Below, piece after piece: positions 25,792-37,829 of a stretch of 64,000 nucleotides of DNA; within the stretch, counting starts at the first letter, position 1; every line of letters starts with the position of its first letter. The notes under the pieces were generated by a model. That model saw nothing but the letters and a program-made list of their open reading frames with translations, did no database searches and had not been told where the DNA came from. The position numbers were made by a program, and so were the translations under genes. The stretch is taken from assembly GCA_029204225.1 (NCBI GenBank), contig CM055096.1:41722901-41786900 (forward strand), written 5' to 3'. Source of the DNA: Diphasiastrum complanatum. Lineage: Eukaryota; Streptophyta; Lycopodiopsida; Lycopodiales; Lycopodiaceae.

Positions 25792-26456
25792 TGTAGGGTC
25801 GAAGATCTCGCGTAGTAGCAGCCCTCCCGCCTGCCAACAAGGGTTAGAACACTGGATAGGTACCTAACTATGAATAGATGCTACTTTTAGTTAGTTCCCT
25901 ACTTTTTTCCTAACTCTACCACCACTAACACTACACTAACCTTCATCTTGATTTTTGGTGAAAAGAGAAGAGAAGAATAGAAGAGATTGAGAGGAGAAGA
26001 GGAAAAGAGAGAGATAGAGAGTGAGAGTGAGAGTAGAGGTTAACTCAAATGCTCATTTTACTTGCTAAAGGAGAAACATTAACAATGGAAACCAAGAAAG
26101 CATGAATTTGAAAGCAAAGTGAAAGCAACAATAGCAATAGCAAGCATTGAATAGCAAATGATGATGTTTCTCTTCCCAAAATGGTAGAGTTTCCTCCTTC
26201 TCATTAAGCATGGAAAATAGAGTACAAGAGGTGTCTTTTTATAAATAGGGAAGGCCCTTTCCCCAAAATCCTATTGGCTAATATTCACATTGATCCTATC
26301 CATTCATCTTGGACCCAACTTGATCCAAGGGTCCACAAAAAGTACAATAGAAATCACAAGATTCATGTGAGCTCAAAATTGGAACCCAACTCTAAAAAAG
26401 TAAACACCAAGTTTAAAGTTGACTTTGGGCCTCAAGGTGCAAGATTTGTGTCTACA
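25792..26456 (-). repeat. 5' LTR of Ty3-like fragment
   Basis: On the minus strand it begins TGTAGACACAAATC and ends CGACCCTACA, so the termini are a TGTAG/CTACA inverted repeat. Length is 665 bp. A TTTATAAAAAG box near 26,245 on the minus strand is placed as a U3 promoter would be. Confidence 0.8.
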
Positions 26457-27950
26457 TTGTGATTGTTCGATTGCTAATTGTGAATTGATTTTGTCTTGAA
26501 TGTTTGCTGGTAACTATCGTGCTTCAGATCCATTACCATCCGCTCATCACTTCTGCTGCTGCACACCACATTAATTCCATCGTTTTGCTATATCTCACAC
26601 CGATGTACAGACTCTAGGCTTGCAAGGTTCCAGCATGCTCCACTGCTCAACGCGACACTCATCGGATGCTTCCTTTCCCAAACAATGACTCCAACTCGTT
26701 CATCATAATCTTCCTTGGAGTTGGAAATTAGGTCATTTCAGGCAAATACCAGCTTACCACTTTTATGTATCATGACCTCTTTTTTAATAATTTTATTTTA
26801 TTTGAATTTATTTTCAGAATTTTCCTTGCTAACTATCATATTCTTCTTAGTTAGAACTAGATCTATCCAAGAACCAAGTTCTTCGACCCAATAGGTGATC
26901 GACTGCTAGCTATTCTTAGTCATGCAAAGCACAAAGCTATGTTCAAGAATATAAACCTGATTAATTGGGCGATATGGCCCAAGTAGCCCAGCTAACAAGC
27001 AAACAATTGCAGCTGTCATTCATAGGCAACATCAATGTGTTTTGTATAATCCGACCACCTTCTCCCGATGAGCTAGAAGAACCTACAATAGGTCGCCACC
27101 TGAAGTAGTTAGAAGATGAAATTGAAATCATAACAGTTGAAAATATGAAAAAAAAAAACCTATCAATCTGAAAAGGATCTTCAAACCATCATCTTCTAAT
27201 TGTCATTGATCGCTAATCATATGACCTTAAGAAGGTAAACTTGATTCTCAATATCATGAGTGATCATCAGACTTGATCATGCACGTATGTTTTGTGTCCT
27301 TTGATAGACATGGGTGGTTATTAATGGAAAAAATCCAAAGTCAATGACATTGTAGGGAGAATCTATGGGATGTCAGTTAAGCATACAAACGAGGATTGGG
27401 TGGAGGTCCCTAAGCAAATGGAAAGCATTAGTCTTTAAGCATAATGTGAGGCTATAGTGAGTGATTTTAAAAAGCCTAAGGTAGGGTCGCTCAAGTTTCC
27501 CACCCAAAAAAGTTTCTTGAATTTCACATGTGAAGGTCGCATGAACAGTAGGACCCATAGGTGTCGGAGAGAAAGGAGCATGAAGCATGTCAAGTGAGGT
27601 GGGAAAAAATCGATGAAAATGAGAAGCATGTTCGTCCAATATAATTGAGATTTCATTTGTGCGTTGAGAATGAGCTGTGTATAGTTCATATTGTATAGTT
27701 CATTCTCAGCATAAAAATAGTGATGATCCAACAACGTTAGATAGAACAATCCGAACTAGGGCAATCTTTATGGTTTAGGCCTAAATTACGATCCAGAGAA
27801 AAATTGTCCACCAACAAAGGTCTTTGAATCTTTATTCGCACTCCTAAGGATTCTTCTTTTATGCGCTTGGATCCACACATCAATCATTGAATCGAGCACC
27901 TAAATTGCACAACCGAGCATCTTTCAAAACACGGCCAAACTCTGGCCTTG
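26457..27950. other. gene-free interval
   Basis: No recognisable gene. Short overlapping frames around 27,370-27,750 on the minus strand show no family features. Confidence 0.4.
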
Positions 27951-28124
27951 GGCTAGGGAGAAACCTATCCAGGCCCCCCGAGATGTATGGTTGAGCAATT
28001 TGGGCAATTTTTTACCATGTACTTTGAGAATGGGGCTGGGGAGGCTCTCATCTTGCGAGCACGGTGGCCCTTTGGCCCCGGTGCCCTCCTGACCACGAGT
28101 TTTTTTTTTTTTTTTTGAAAACAA

Positions 28125-28153
28125 GCTGCCCGGACGCCACGTGTCCAGGCAGC
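28125..28153. repeat. GC-rich inverted repeat with CACGTG core
   Basis: GCTGCC-CGGAC-GCCAC-GTGTCC-AGGCAGC can form a short stem. The centre contains CACGTG, the plant G-box word. It sits 20 bp after a T16 run and close to the GC island. Confidence 0.55.
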
Positions 28154-28239
28154 CAATCTTTGTCCCATAAGCATTCCTATCAAATTTTGGGGAGTGCATA
28201 TATACACAAACTCCTCAGGATTTGGCATGTGTGTGTGTG

Positions 28240-28480
28240 TGAGGCTGCCCTTGCCCACCGCCCCGGCGCCACTTGCCCGCAGCCCCGTTGCCACCCCCAT
28301 GCCCGGCCGCCTCGGCGCCAGCGCCACCCGGCGCCTCCCGCTGCCCGTCTCCCCCGGCGCCAGCTCTGCTGCCCAGCGCCACCCCCGCTGCCCGGGCCTG
28401 CCCGCCCGGCGCCGCCGGCACCCGCCTGCCCGCTCGGCAGTGCTGGCGCCGCCCGCAAAATTCAGGCACCGGAAAATTTT
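28240..28480. other. GC-rich island of CCCGGCGCC-like words
   Basis: About 240 bp of strongly GC-rich sequence in an AT-rich window, built of imperfect repeats of GCCCG and GGCGCC. All six frames stay open only because of composition, so I do not call a gene. It could be a CpG island of a transposon or promoter, or contaminating or captured DNA. Confidence 0.6.
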
Positions 28481-28957
28481 GGCGGGCACTGTGCGGCTGA
28501 CACGCGTCAGAGAATGTTAGTGGAACTGAAATTCAAAGAGTATCTGAATGAACACAACACTAGGGAAGACCAGTGCTGTGGAGTAGCACCAGATTAGCAT
28601 AATAGTGAACAGATTTAAAGGATAAATCAAGTATAGTAGACGACCAGTACAAGATGACTAGTTAGGATCCTCTTGTCTAGTTAAACTACTAGAGATCATT
28701 ACATAGAACGTGTTCAATCTTTTACAAACTGTTGTTTTCTAGCTGCTTTGTTACACAGAATTATTGCTGATGTTTTCTCTCTCTACATTGCAGCTTCGAC
28801 ATAGTTGTCTATTGCGGTCTATTCTTTTATCTCTATGTGATCCTAGCAGCATTGGTTTCTCCCAATACTGTTCAGGTTCAAGCTACAGATCGATGCAGCG
28901 GCTCAAAATGAATCATTCGGCCAAAAAATTCAATGAATGCGCACAAATACTCTTTTT

Positions 28958-31718
28958 CTATCTACATCCAGGATTTTGTCCAGGACCTCCATAGTAAACG
29001 TGGAGTCCCCAGTTTTTATTGTATGAGCTTTTGATGTCATAGCACCTGGGGCGCTGTGCAAGGGTGTGCAGATAACTGGGGAGCTGAAGCTGGTTCCTGC
29101 TGTCTACCAGTCCGATGTTTCGAATGTAGCTGGCTTGTGAAAATCCTTGTTCTGGAAAGTGCCCACTTCCCATTTGAGTGGCAGTATGCTTACCGCCAGG
29201 GCGAGTATTCACCACCTCACCACCCCATTCTATCATAGTTGCATAGCTTCGCAAGTGCGGGAACAGCTCCGCTGGCCAGTAGCCCACCACGGAGTTCTGC
29301 CCGTATGCCATCCACCAGTTTCCAGTTCGTGGATCCTGCGTAACAACAAAAGAGACAGTTATCTCTATCAACGAAATATTAGCTCTGAGCAAGAAAATAC
29401 GATGCTTGAGCCAAGACATGAGCAATATATGAGCTTTAAGCTTTTGATTCTGCCGTGAAATGCTGCTTTGAGCTATGAGAATAGAGAGTTTGGAAACCTA
29501 CTTAGCACTTACTTTCCAGATGAGGATATTTATATCATACTGTGCGCCACTGAAGGAAGAAACAGGAGAGATTGAAGCGCCGAGGGCTATGCCGTGTCCT
29601 ACTTGAATAAAACCTGAACACAGAAGATTGTAACATCCCGTGGACTGGTAGCCGTCGCTCTGAGGACACGTTCCAGCTAGCGCTGATCAGTTTAAGATTG
29701 ACATCTTTTCTAGCTGTACTGGTCTCCAACTTCACTGAAGAAACAATATCCATAAACCATAAAATAAAGCAAGCAGTTCGATAATACTCACTGTCCAGTA
29801 TGTGAAGAAGCGTGGATTAATATCTCCATAAAGTTCTGGGCTCACCTGCAGGAGAGTTGAGCACCGTAAATAAACCAGCGAGAGAAAATTCTAGCAATTA
29901 AAATCCCTTTCGGAAATTGTACAGTGTACATATTGCCATCGCTTATACTGATTGTGAGCATTCATACTTGCCAGCCAGCTTCGATGCTGTTGAGGCGTAC
30001 AAATGATCCTGATAGCAGCCACATTTGCGAGAGACTGAACTCATGGGATACTTGAATTCTCGGCCTCCACACATTAATCGAAGCCTGAGCACCATGGAAT
30101 TGATGCCCTCTAACATATGCAATAGCATGCTGTAAACCCAAGCCTTCAGTACATTAGCAGTGACAACAATTGCTTTGAAGTCTTAAGCTATAGAACTTTA
30201 TAGATCAGAGCTATTCTTCAAATATCTGAGACCCTAGCCTTTCATAGACGACTAGTTCTAGATGTAGAAACTAGGAAGTGTTCATTTTTTCCTAGTTGGC
30301 ACTTTCCCTAGTTATGTTCATTGTTGTATAGAAAATTCTAAGGAGAATCCTTTATTTTTCCTATATAGGAAGTGATCAAAAGTTTCTTATGCGCGCATGG
30401 ATTAGCGTATCTTATGAGAAACTTTGAGGAAAGCAACAGTAAATCAGAGCTGCAAGAATGTAGATTGAAGCTTACTAATTAGCCTTACTTCATGGCCATA
30501 AGAACTTGAATCTTGTGGAGCTCCTGGGGGACTGGATGGAATCAATGGCTCGTTCGTCTTGCGCCCGAAACTCTTCTTCGCAGCGACAGCGCGCAAGATA
30601 TCTTCCGCCTTTGTTCGACGCACCGGAATTGTTCCTGTTGGACAGCGACCCATCCGGTGCCACAGCTGCAGCTCTTCGTCAGAAGATTGGGATGAGTTTG
30701 ATTCAGCTACGATCCCGCGGGGCCACGAGGATGGTGCTTCCTGCATCTCTCAAACACAAAACAACGCACAACGTTACCAGCTTGTTAACAAGTTTATGCA
30801 ACTTCGGAAATTGATACTATAAGCAGAATAAAGCCATCATTGGATCTGCTGCAGTAAGTGCTGAACTACATATACTTTCCAAAGGAGCCAACAACTTCCA
30901 ACTTCCAAGCCGTGTTACCTAAGCGATCGCGAACAAATTAAAGAGACTATCCAGACTTTTTAAGTAGCCAAGTGGTTAGAAATTTCATTTCCATTAAGAA
31001 CTTAGAAGTTCTCTGTCTTGTAGATTGTGGTAATTTTGCTGAAGATGTGACATTTATTGATTATTTGTACCATAGCAGTATGTGTTTCTTGTTGACGTAT
31101 TCATAATTGCTAATCAGTTTTCTAAGGTCTCTGACCATAGTTTGGTGCTACTACCTGGAGCTTGTGATCTGCCAGCTTGGGGTGATCGAAAGCCAGCTGA
31201 TGATGAAGCAGGACACAGTCGATTATATCTCCGTCCGGACTCTGCAAGTATCTCAAATCGGAAACACAGCACGATAATACCTAGAAAATGTAAATTTTGG
31301 TGAACAGTCTGCTTAGATAAGCAATAATGACAGCATCTAGACATTAAGTTCTTGCATGTCTATTATGCGGATGTGCTCTTCATTGGAAATAATTTCGAGG
31401 AGTTCATACGGGCAGCTTAACTCTCATATGGAGTCATGCAATTTAAGCATATAGAAGCACCTGAATGCTCTTGACTGCAGCTTTGTTTAAACTCAACAGG
31501 AGCTTTTGTGTGCCGGTCACATTTAGTCCGCTTCCCAAGAAAGACCTCCCTTCCTGATGCTTTGCTGTGAAAATTTCGCTGCTCACTTCATTGCACAGCG
31601 CCAAAATAGTCAGGGAGACAAGATCGAGGACGAAACACACCCAGAGACCATAGCCTAGAATGTTATTCCTCCACTTCTGGCATGTCATAATGGCCGTCTC
31701 GCAATAGAAAGTATGCAT
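28958..31718 (-). CDS. neprosin-family (DUF239) protein, seven exons
   Basis: The exons are 31718-31461, 31241-31155, 30740-30489, 30129-29968, 29845-29792, 29659-29513 and 29335-28958. All introns are phase 0 with GT-AG ends, and they give 445 residues. Residues 22-40 are hydrophobic (signal peptide or anchor after MTCQKWRNNILGYG). The neprosin activation-peptide region follows: NKAAVKSIQ, SPDGDIIDCV and HKLQ (about 78-115), then ELQLWHRMGRCPTGTIPVRR (139-158). The neprosin domain runs from about 205 to the end: GAQASINVW, EFSLSQMW, SIEAGWQ, TGCYNLLCSGFIQ, DPRTGNWWMAYG, MIEWGGEVVN, QMGSGHFPEQGF and GGPGQNPGC. E249 in SIEAGW and E356 in IEWGGE are good candidates for the two catalytic glutamates of this post-proline endopeptidase family. 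The product is probably secreted. Alternative start: the Met at residue 11 (31688). This is the best-preserved gene in the window. Confidence 0.93.
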
Positions 31719-32127
31719 CCGTTACATCTCTACAATTTGTACTTTATCTACAGTATTCCAGCGCCTTTTATTGTCAAATTTGTTAGAGAACTCTCTAGCC
31801 CGAACAAGATGGTGATCATAAAATTATCCATATTTAACGGTATCGTAATCACACTTGTCTTTCAGTAGCGCCTCGCACTAGCCTCTGCCTGCTGCAAGTT
31901 TCTTCTTCGCCAGAGACATGATTACCTTGTGCGTGAGTAGTAAAGCTTTTTTCCATTTCATCTTTGCGGGCCTTGATCAACATTCAAGTATCCTCCAGTG
32001 CTATTATTTCCCTGTATAGGAACAACCAAAAGCCCAACGCCCACAGCCCAATTCACCCGGAGCTGGTCGGTGGTCTTCACGCTGCAGCCATTAATCTAGT
32101 TACATCAAGCTGGCGGAGTTAGCGCTG

Positions 32128-32135
32128 CTTATATA
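32128..32135 (-). promoter_or_regulatory. possible TATA box of the neprosin gene
   Basis: TATATAAG on the minus strand, about 410 bp upstream of the start codon. This implies a long 5' leader, so the assignment is tentative. Confidence 0.35.
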
Positions 32136-32574
32136 ATGTAAGCCACGTTGAACAATAAAGCATGTTATTCGGGGATATCAAGCGGAAGTAAAAAGGGGAT
32201 GATGTCAGATGAAGCCATTAAGGCCAGGTAATTATAATCTTCTGGCATCAGCCTTCCTCTTGATGCCAGCCCTTTTTGACTACAACATCACACAGATCCA
32301 CAACTCACAAGTTTGAAGCATATCCGCGCACCGCTATACACCCAAGCGGGCATCACTTGAATTCTGACGAAGGCATCAAGCAATCCAACCACCTCTCTCC
32401 CGATTCCCGAGTCTCCCGTGCCCGCTCTTTCCTCTCGGATTGAAAGCCCAAATCTTAGAAGGACTAGTAGTACATAATGTGCATGCCTGGGCCCTGAACA
32501 AAGACCAAAGCATATTGAAAGCGAAACGCTACTGTGTCCCACTGCCGGGGTCACAGAAATCTGTAATTAAATAA

Positions 32575-32880
32575 TATAGTGATTTCTTTACTTGCTGACA
32601 GAAAAGAGCAAGCGAAGTACAAATCTTGTCTATAACTATAGACAAAAGACTACAGTGGTTTCTTCTATTGCTTGCAGAGAAGAGCCAGTGAAGTACAAAC
32701 TATAAACCCTGTCTACAGCTATTGACAATATTATACACTTATTTCTTCTCTTGCTTGCTTCTAAGTTATAAATCATACTCTAAATGCTTTGAATGAACAT
32801 CATATTATACACTGATTTCTTCTCTTACTTTTTTCATAAATCATACTCTACATGCTTTGAACGACCATCATTGTAGCAGT
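32575..32880. repeat. two short tandem duplications
   Basis: A unit of about 80 bp (GAGCAAGCGAAGTACAAA...CTGTCTA) is present twice between 32,575 and 32,735. Then a unit of about 75 bp (TTATACACT-ATTTCTTCTC...AATCATACTCTA-ATGCTTTGAA) is present twice between 32,730 and 32,875. Copies differ by a few bases. Confidence 0.75.
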
Positions 32881-33515
32881 AAAAGATTCCTTGCCTGTAC
32901 ATAATCTATCCTTTATCGTAGCAAGTTACGAACATACGACCCCAAATTTTCAGGCTTGCGCTTTTTCCGGTCAGATTTGACAGCGCCTTTTGTGATCGTG
33001 ATTGATGCAGCATAAAGTTGTAACTTGTGAGTCGTCTGAGACTTGAGTGATCAGTGGTACACGGTAGACTGGTATGAGAGTGCAGCCTTTTTGTTCAAGT
33101 GCTAGCGCTGCTGATTTAGGAAGAAGCGTTCCTTTATGCCATCTTCATTGCAGACCCATCTTAAGTATGCAACTCTAAACTTCGATGATGATAAGAGTGA
33201 AGATAATAGAATTTTTTTCTACTCTCACTCCTCATTTGTGAGGCAAGTTAGAGCTTCAACCCATGACCTCATCCAAGAGGAAAGAAACTCCTATGACTTA
33301 CATGCTGGAGGACAAAACTATAGGAGTTATTTTGAGAAAATTAGTAATAGAAGTTTTTGCAATTTTATAGAAAGAGTCCTCTTGTAAAGGAAAGGATGTC
33401 CTCATCAATTGGACCCTTCCAAACTTTTATTGACTAAGCACTTCTTTAACATGACTAACATGAATTACAGTTTACACATTGAGATCTTATATATGATTGT
33501 CATACAACTACTCAA

Positions 33516-33517
<2 letters not shown>

Positions 33518-33614
<97 letters not shown>
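33518..33614. repeat. compound (CT)n(CA)n microsatellite
   Basis: About 29 CT units followed directly by about 19 CA units. Confidence 0.98.
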
Positions 33615-33839
33615 GTGAAATTAGATCATCACACTTTCTAGCAATTATCAACTCATTTTGTGATCAATACAATCCTCAAGCAATCATTGCAATCACTACA
33701 ACAAGAAGCATTATTTCATGCACTTTTTTTTTGCATTTTTTTGAAAGTAATCGAAAATGGGGCATGGGGGACGTGGAAAGCTTGAGCACCGTTGGCCTCG
33801 GAATAAGCCTTATAAGGAGGGTTATAAGGAGACAATATT

Positions 33840-34780
33840 GAAATCGCTCTACTAACTGAGGGTATTACCAAGATTTACATGGGTTATAAGGAGGCCAAAG
33901 ACATTCCACAATACTCTGCTAACGAGGGTAATACCAACACTGATAAAAAAGGCACCTCGGTATGAACCTCGAAATGTTACAAGATGTAAATGGATGATAC
34001 TTTTGAAAATGGTTGTTTATCAACACATTCAATTTCATTTTCTATCCACATTAGGTGCCATATACACAAGTGAAAATAGAAGATTATTCATCATAACAAT
34101 ATCATGACCAGAATTTGTGGACTCACATGCATTGACTTTTTGTTTGATGTCGACTAATCAAATAATAGAGTACAATTGCGTCTGTGAGCAATGTGATTAA
34201 TATTACAATAAGTTATAATACATTGTACTGTCTCACTTATTCATTTGCTAATTCCTCATTATCATATGTCGCATCATCATGCGACAAATCTGCCAAACCA
34301 AACAAGTCTATCTCTAATTCTACATATCTCCTATAGCTTCATTATTTATAAGTTGATCTTCACAAGCTAATGGCAATGGTGACAACAAGAATGATCAAAG
34401 AGCTATGTCTTGCGACATCGATCATTCAATGATGATGCATCATGCTCAATATCATCATTGGGTTGTGAACCAGACATATCCTTTGAAATTGTATCATCTT
34501 CATCATCATGATCTTGTTCAAGCACATTGGTTGGCAGTGCCATGTCCTCCATGACATCTCTATCCTCAAAAATTCTTTTATTTCAAGGAGCAACTTGAAT
34601 CACATACCACCATCACTACAATATTTTTGAAGATTTATGACCCTATTATCAAAGCTTTAACGAAGCAAAACTTTTAAAAAAGAGTCCTTATATGCCGGTA
34701 TATCCGATGATGTGCATCCCAATAATAGAACCTCGATAATTGCATAGAGCCCCGAGGCATCCCTATAATACTTTCCTTAT
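33840..34780. other. gene-free interval
   Basis: No recognisable coding sequence. Words such as GGTTATAAGGAGG and CTAACGAGGGTAATACC recur around 33,800-33,960. Confidence 0.35.
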
Positions 34781-34930
34781 TGTTTTGAAGAGAGTGGTTT
34801 CCGAGGGATATATCGAGGGACCTCAAAATATTCCTTGAGGAATGTCTTGATCAGAAAAGAGTGATTTCCGAGGGGTATATCGATGGACCTTGGAATATCC
34901 CTCGTGAAGTACATTGATTAGAATAGAATG
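34780..34930. repeat. about 70-bp tandem duplication
   Basis: GTTTCCGAGGGATATATCGA...CTTGATCAGAA is followed at once by ATTTCCGAGGGGTATATCGA...CATTGATTAGAA. Two units with scattered substitutions. Confidence 0.7.
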
Positions 34931-35353
34931 TTTTTTGAGAGTTGTTCCGAAAGAGCAAAAATCAATTTTTTTTTTAGGAAAAAATATACAAGTATACTGG
35001 CTCCATTCTGTCTAAAAATGGACTCCATCGAACTCCAAGAGTCCTGTGCACCACATTTTATGAAGTTGGTAAGCAAAATCATTTGTTTATAATTGTTATT
35101 AGAAATACTTGCAAATTTTTAAGTTTCATTTCATTGTATATCAGTGGAGGGGATTGTAAACTCTCTATACGACTGGTCAATGACATAATTCTTGTCTTTG
35201 TCATCTTGTCTGCACCAATACTTAAAAATGTCCTTGTTGAAGATGATCACTTGCAAATTTGCATCATGCGAGTGATGACACGGGCACCACAATCATTCTT
35301 AATTATGCGCATCTCCATGTCTATGTCATTAGAGGAGTTCTCAATATCAAAAA

Positions 35354-35379
35354 GACCCTTTAAGAAATGCCATGTAGGA
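35354..35379 (+). promoter_or_regulatory. conserved 5' block of RAG1-like unit B
   Basis: GACCCTTTAAGAAATGCCAT followed by GTAGGA, the same block as at 15,971 and 39,513 with two or three changes. Confidence 0.6.
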
Positions 35380-35589
35380 TAAAGAAAAAAATCAAAATTA
35401 CAAAAAAAATATTGTTTATTTGCTTGCCCCCACCACACCCGAGGCCTCCCCAACTCCCAATGATCTAACCATAGTGTCTACAGTCATAGTTAAGAACTCT
35501 AAATTGATCATAGTCTAACTTGTCTAAATTCGATTATACATTCCCCCCCATTGGTTACGATGAGGGCAATCTTCTCATTGGATCTTAAA

Positions 35590-35800
35590 TATGAGCACCA
35601 TCCCCAAATTTGAATCAGGGAAAAAAGCAAAATGTATGACTATGCATTTCCTCCACTAGAATGAGAATATGAGCGCCATCTCCAAATATGAACGCCATCT
35701 TGGAATGAGAATATGAGCACCATCTCCAAATATGAGCGCCTTCTTCCCACTGGAGTGAAAATATGAGCGCCATCTTCAAATTTGAATCAGGCAAAAATGC
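35590..35800 (+). repeat. GAGCGCCATCTCCAAATATGA repeats, unit B leader
   Basis: The words GAGC(G/A)CCATC(T/C)(C/T)CAAAT(A/T)TGA occur about five times. Unit A has shorter versions (TAGCACCATCTC, TAGCGCCATCTCC) at 16,260-16,310. The position between the conserved block and the first exon makes them candidate transposase-binding repeats. Confidence 0.6.
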
Positions 35801-35949
35801 AAAATCAATGGATTGATGGTACAGAGTATATAATATAGTAAAAGGTAAGTATTTTATTTTTTTCTATAAATCTGTTCTTAGTACTTTGATGCATCTATTT
35901 ACTTTCTTGTTTTTTCTGATTCCCATTATAGGAAAGAAAGAAAAAAGAA

Positions 35950-36870
35950 CTTGGATTTGTGGACATACGGAACATTGTATTTTCAAGATCCTAGCACATT
36001 GACTCATCCCAAATTCTCTTCAATAACTCATCTAACTACAATATGGATATACAATGGGCATAATGGATTACTAGGACATTGTGTGAGATTGCAAAACTAT
36101 GGAAATCAATTTTCTATGAAAAAGAATCACTTTTTAGAATGTGAGTTAATACACATATCCTCTTATTATCAAAAAAGATATTGTCATGTCCAAAAGACTT
36201 TAGAGGAAAATGAATAACTTAAAAGAAATAATGAATCATTACAGAAGATAACATTCAATATCAAATCAGAACTAGAGCAAATGCAATCAATCTTACAATC
36301 TATTCGATTTGAAAACTTACAATTACTGGAGGATGTGGAAGTGGCTAAGAAGAAGGCTAGGAGTACTTGAAACGAAAGCGACAAAAGTGCAAGGATATTC
36401 AAACTCTTTTAAAAGGAGGTTATCGAAATAGAAGGATTTGTACATTCAAGTAAGCATATTCTAATTTTTGTAACTTGATGAATGACATATGGTTTTATTT
36501 CAGCTACTATTTTGCTAACTATTTGCATTAGTAGCTCCTCATATATATATTAAGGACAATGCTTCACTTGGAATGTCGTTGGGCTCAATATTGATAGGCA
36601 AATCCACTGAGTGTATCATGATGAACAATAGGAGTTCCAATTTAAAGTGCAAAATTGCATAGTTTTTTATGGTGGACATTCAGAAAATTTTAGATAAGAC
36701 TATAGTTCAGCGTGCCTGTGATTTTGCAGGTATTAGCAGATAAGCATATGCAACAATATTTCAACTTATTAGAGAAGCTTTTAAGCATGTTCGAATTAGA
36801 AAAGTCCCTATCCCAAGTTCATATCACTTGAAGACAGAGAGGAATACATTAAACATAGGTATGCAAGGGG
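35950..36870 (+). pseudogene. RAG1-core-like element, unit B (N-terminal part only)
   Basis: It aligns with exon 1 of units A and C: LDLWTYGTLYFQDPSTLTHP, GHNGLLGHC and YGNQFSMKKNHFLE, then a coiled-coil segment broken by TAA at about 36,213 and TGA at about 36,368. A good donor (GTAAGC at 36,450) lies at the position conserved in unit C. The second exon reads SLGMSLGSIL and ACDFAGIS with a TAA, and ends in a GIDXGMQ-like segment near 36,865, after which similarity stops. The catalytic core is absent. It is a truncated copy. Confidence 0.65.
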
Positions 36871-36939
36871 GGATGTTTTTTGGCGAGCTTTTCATAGCGA
36901 GCTTTTTCATGCTTTGAAGCAAGCTTTTCTAGCACCTAT

Positions 36940-37800
36940 TCACGAGCTTTTTTGTGTTGTTTTTTTAATCTGACTTCGCCAACCCGTATCTCAGTCGCAA
37001 TGCATCAATTTTGCACGAGATTACTACATAGTGATCTAAATAAATGGCTCCTAGAAATGATCCCATTTTGACAAAATGGACCCTACCACAGCAACGTCAC
37101 AAAATAACCCATATTACAAGCCTTGATTATAATCAGATGCAATCCACTTGTTGTTTCTTAACAAAATAGACTAGAATTACATACCAATTGGTCTCACTCA
37201 TGCATAACGGAAATGAAAACCTAGGATCATCATCGCGGATCGAGCATTCAAGACTTCTTTCTAGACTACACAACCCTTTCGCACCCACTTTGCCTATTGC
37301 AATTTTTTGAACCAACTTCGTCAACCTATATATGGCTGCATTCTACATGGGATTAGCACTTGCAGGTTTGTTTTTGAGTTGCGGACCACACGGCTCCCAA
37401 AACCAATCCCATTTCATCAAAATGACCCTGCCATGGCAACATCGCAATATTAGGAGCCCTATTAGCAGTCGGTCTGACCCAACTATCATTTTTTAGTAGG
37501 ACAGGCCAGATTCACATGACAATTGGTCCCAGTGGTGCGTAATGAGAATGGGAACCTTGCGTTCACCATCCGACCGAGGTGATGGGCGCTCTCAGAACTG
37601 CACTATCCTTTCACACCCACTTTTCCCTATTGCAGTTTTTTGAACCCAACTTCACCGGACCCGTAGCTCGGCCGCAACTCCTCTGCTCCTCCATTCCGCA
37701 TGGAATTGATACTTGCAGGTTTGTTTTTATGTTGCCTCATAGCCGGAACAAACATCTCCCAAAACATTGCAAATTAGTCCATATTACAAGCCCTAATTGC
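36940..37800. repeat. tandem array, about 335-bp period, 2.5 units
   Basis: CACCCACTTTGCCTATTGCA followed by ATTTTTTGAACC near 37,280 returns as CACCCACTTTTCCCTATTGC near 37,610. TTGCAGGTTTGTTTTTGAG (37,365) and TTGCAGGTTTGTTTTTATG (37,715) repeat at a similar interval, and a related ACTTCGCCAACCCGTA block is at 36,974. The units are diverged. It abuts the broken end of unit B. Confidence 0.65.
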
Positions 37801-37829
37801 AGTCCGATCAAAAGTATAGTTTAAGAGAA

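Larger units (their letters stand above)
23687..26456 (-). mobile_element. Ty3-like LTR retrotransposon fragment
   Basis: Read on the minus strand: a 5' LTR (26456 to 25792), a primer-binding site, a leader of about 1 kb and a gag with two zinc knuckles. The element is cut at 23,687 by the LTR of copia element 1. No protease, reverse transcriptase or integrase of this element is visible elsewhere in the window. Confidence 0.8.

Noticed and set aside
28180-28597. Six overlapping Pro/Ala/Arg-rich frames in the GC island
   Set aside because: All frames are open because of composition. None has a domain, splice support or codon bias distinct from the others.
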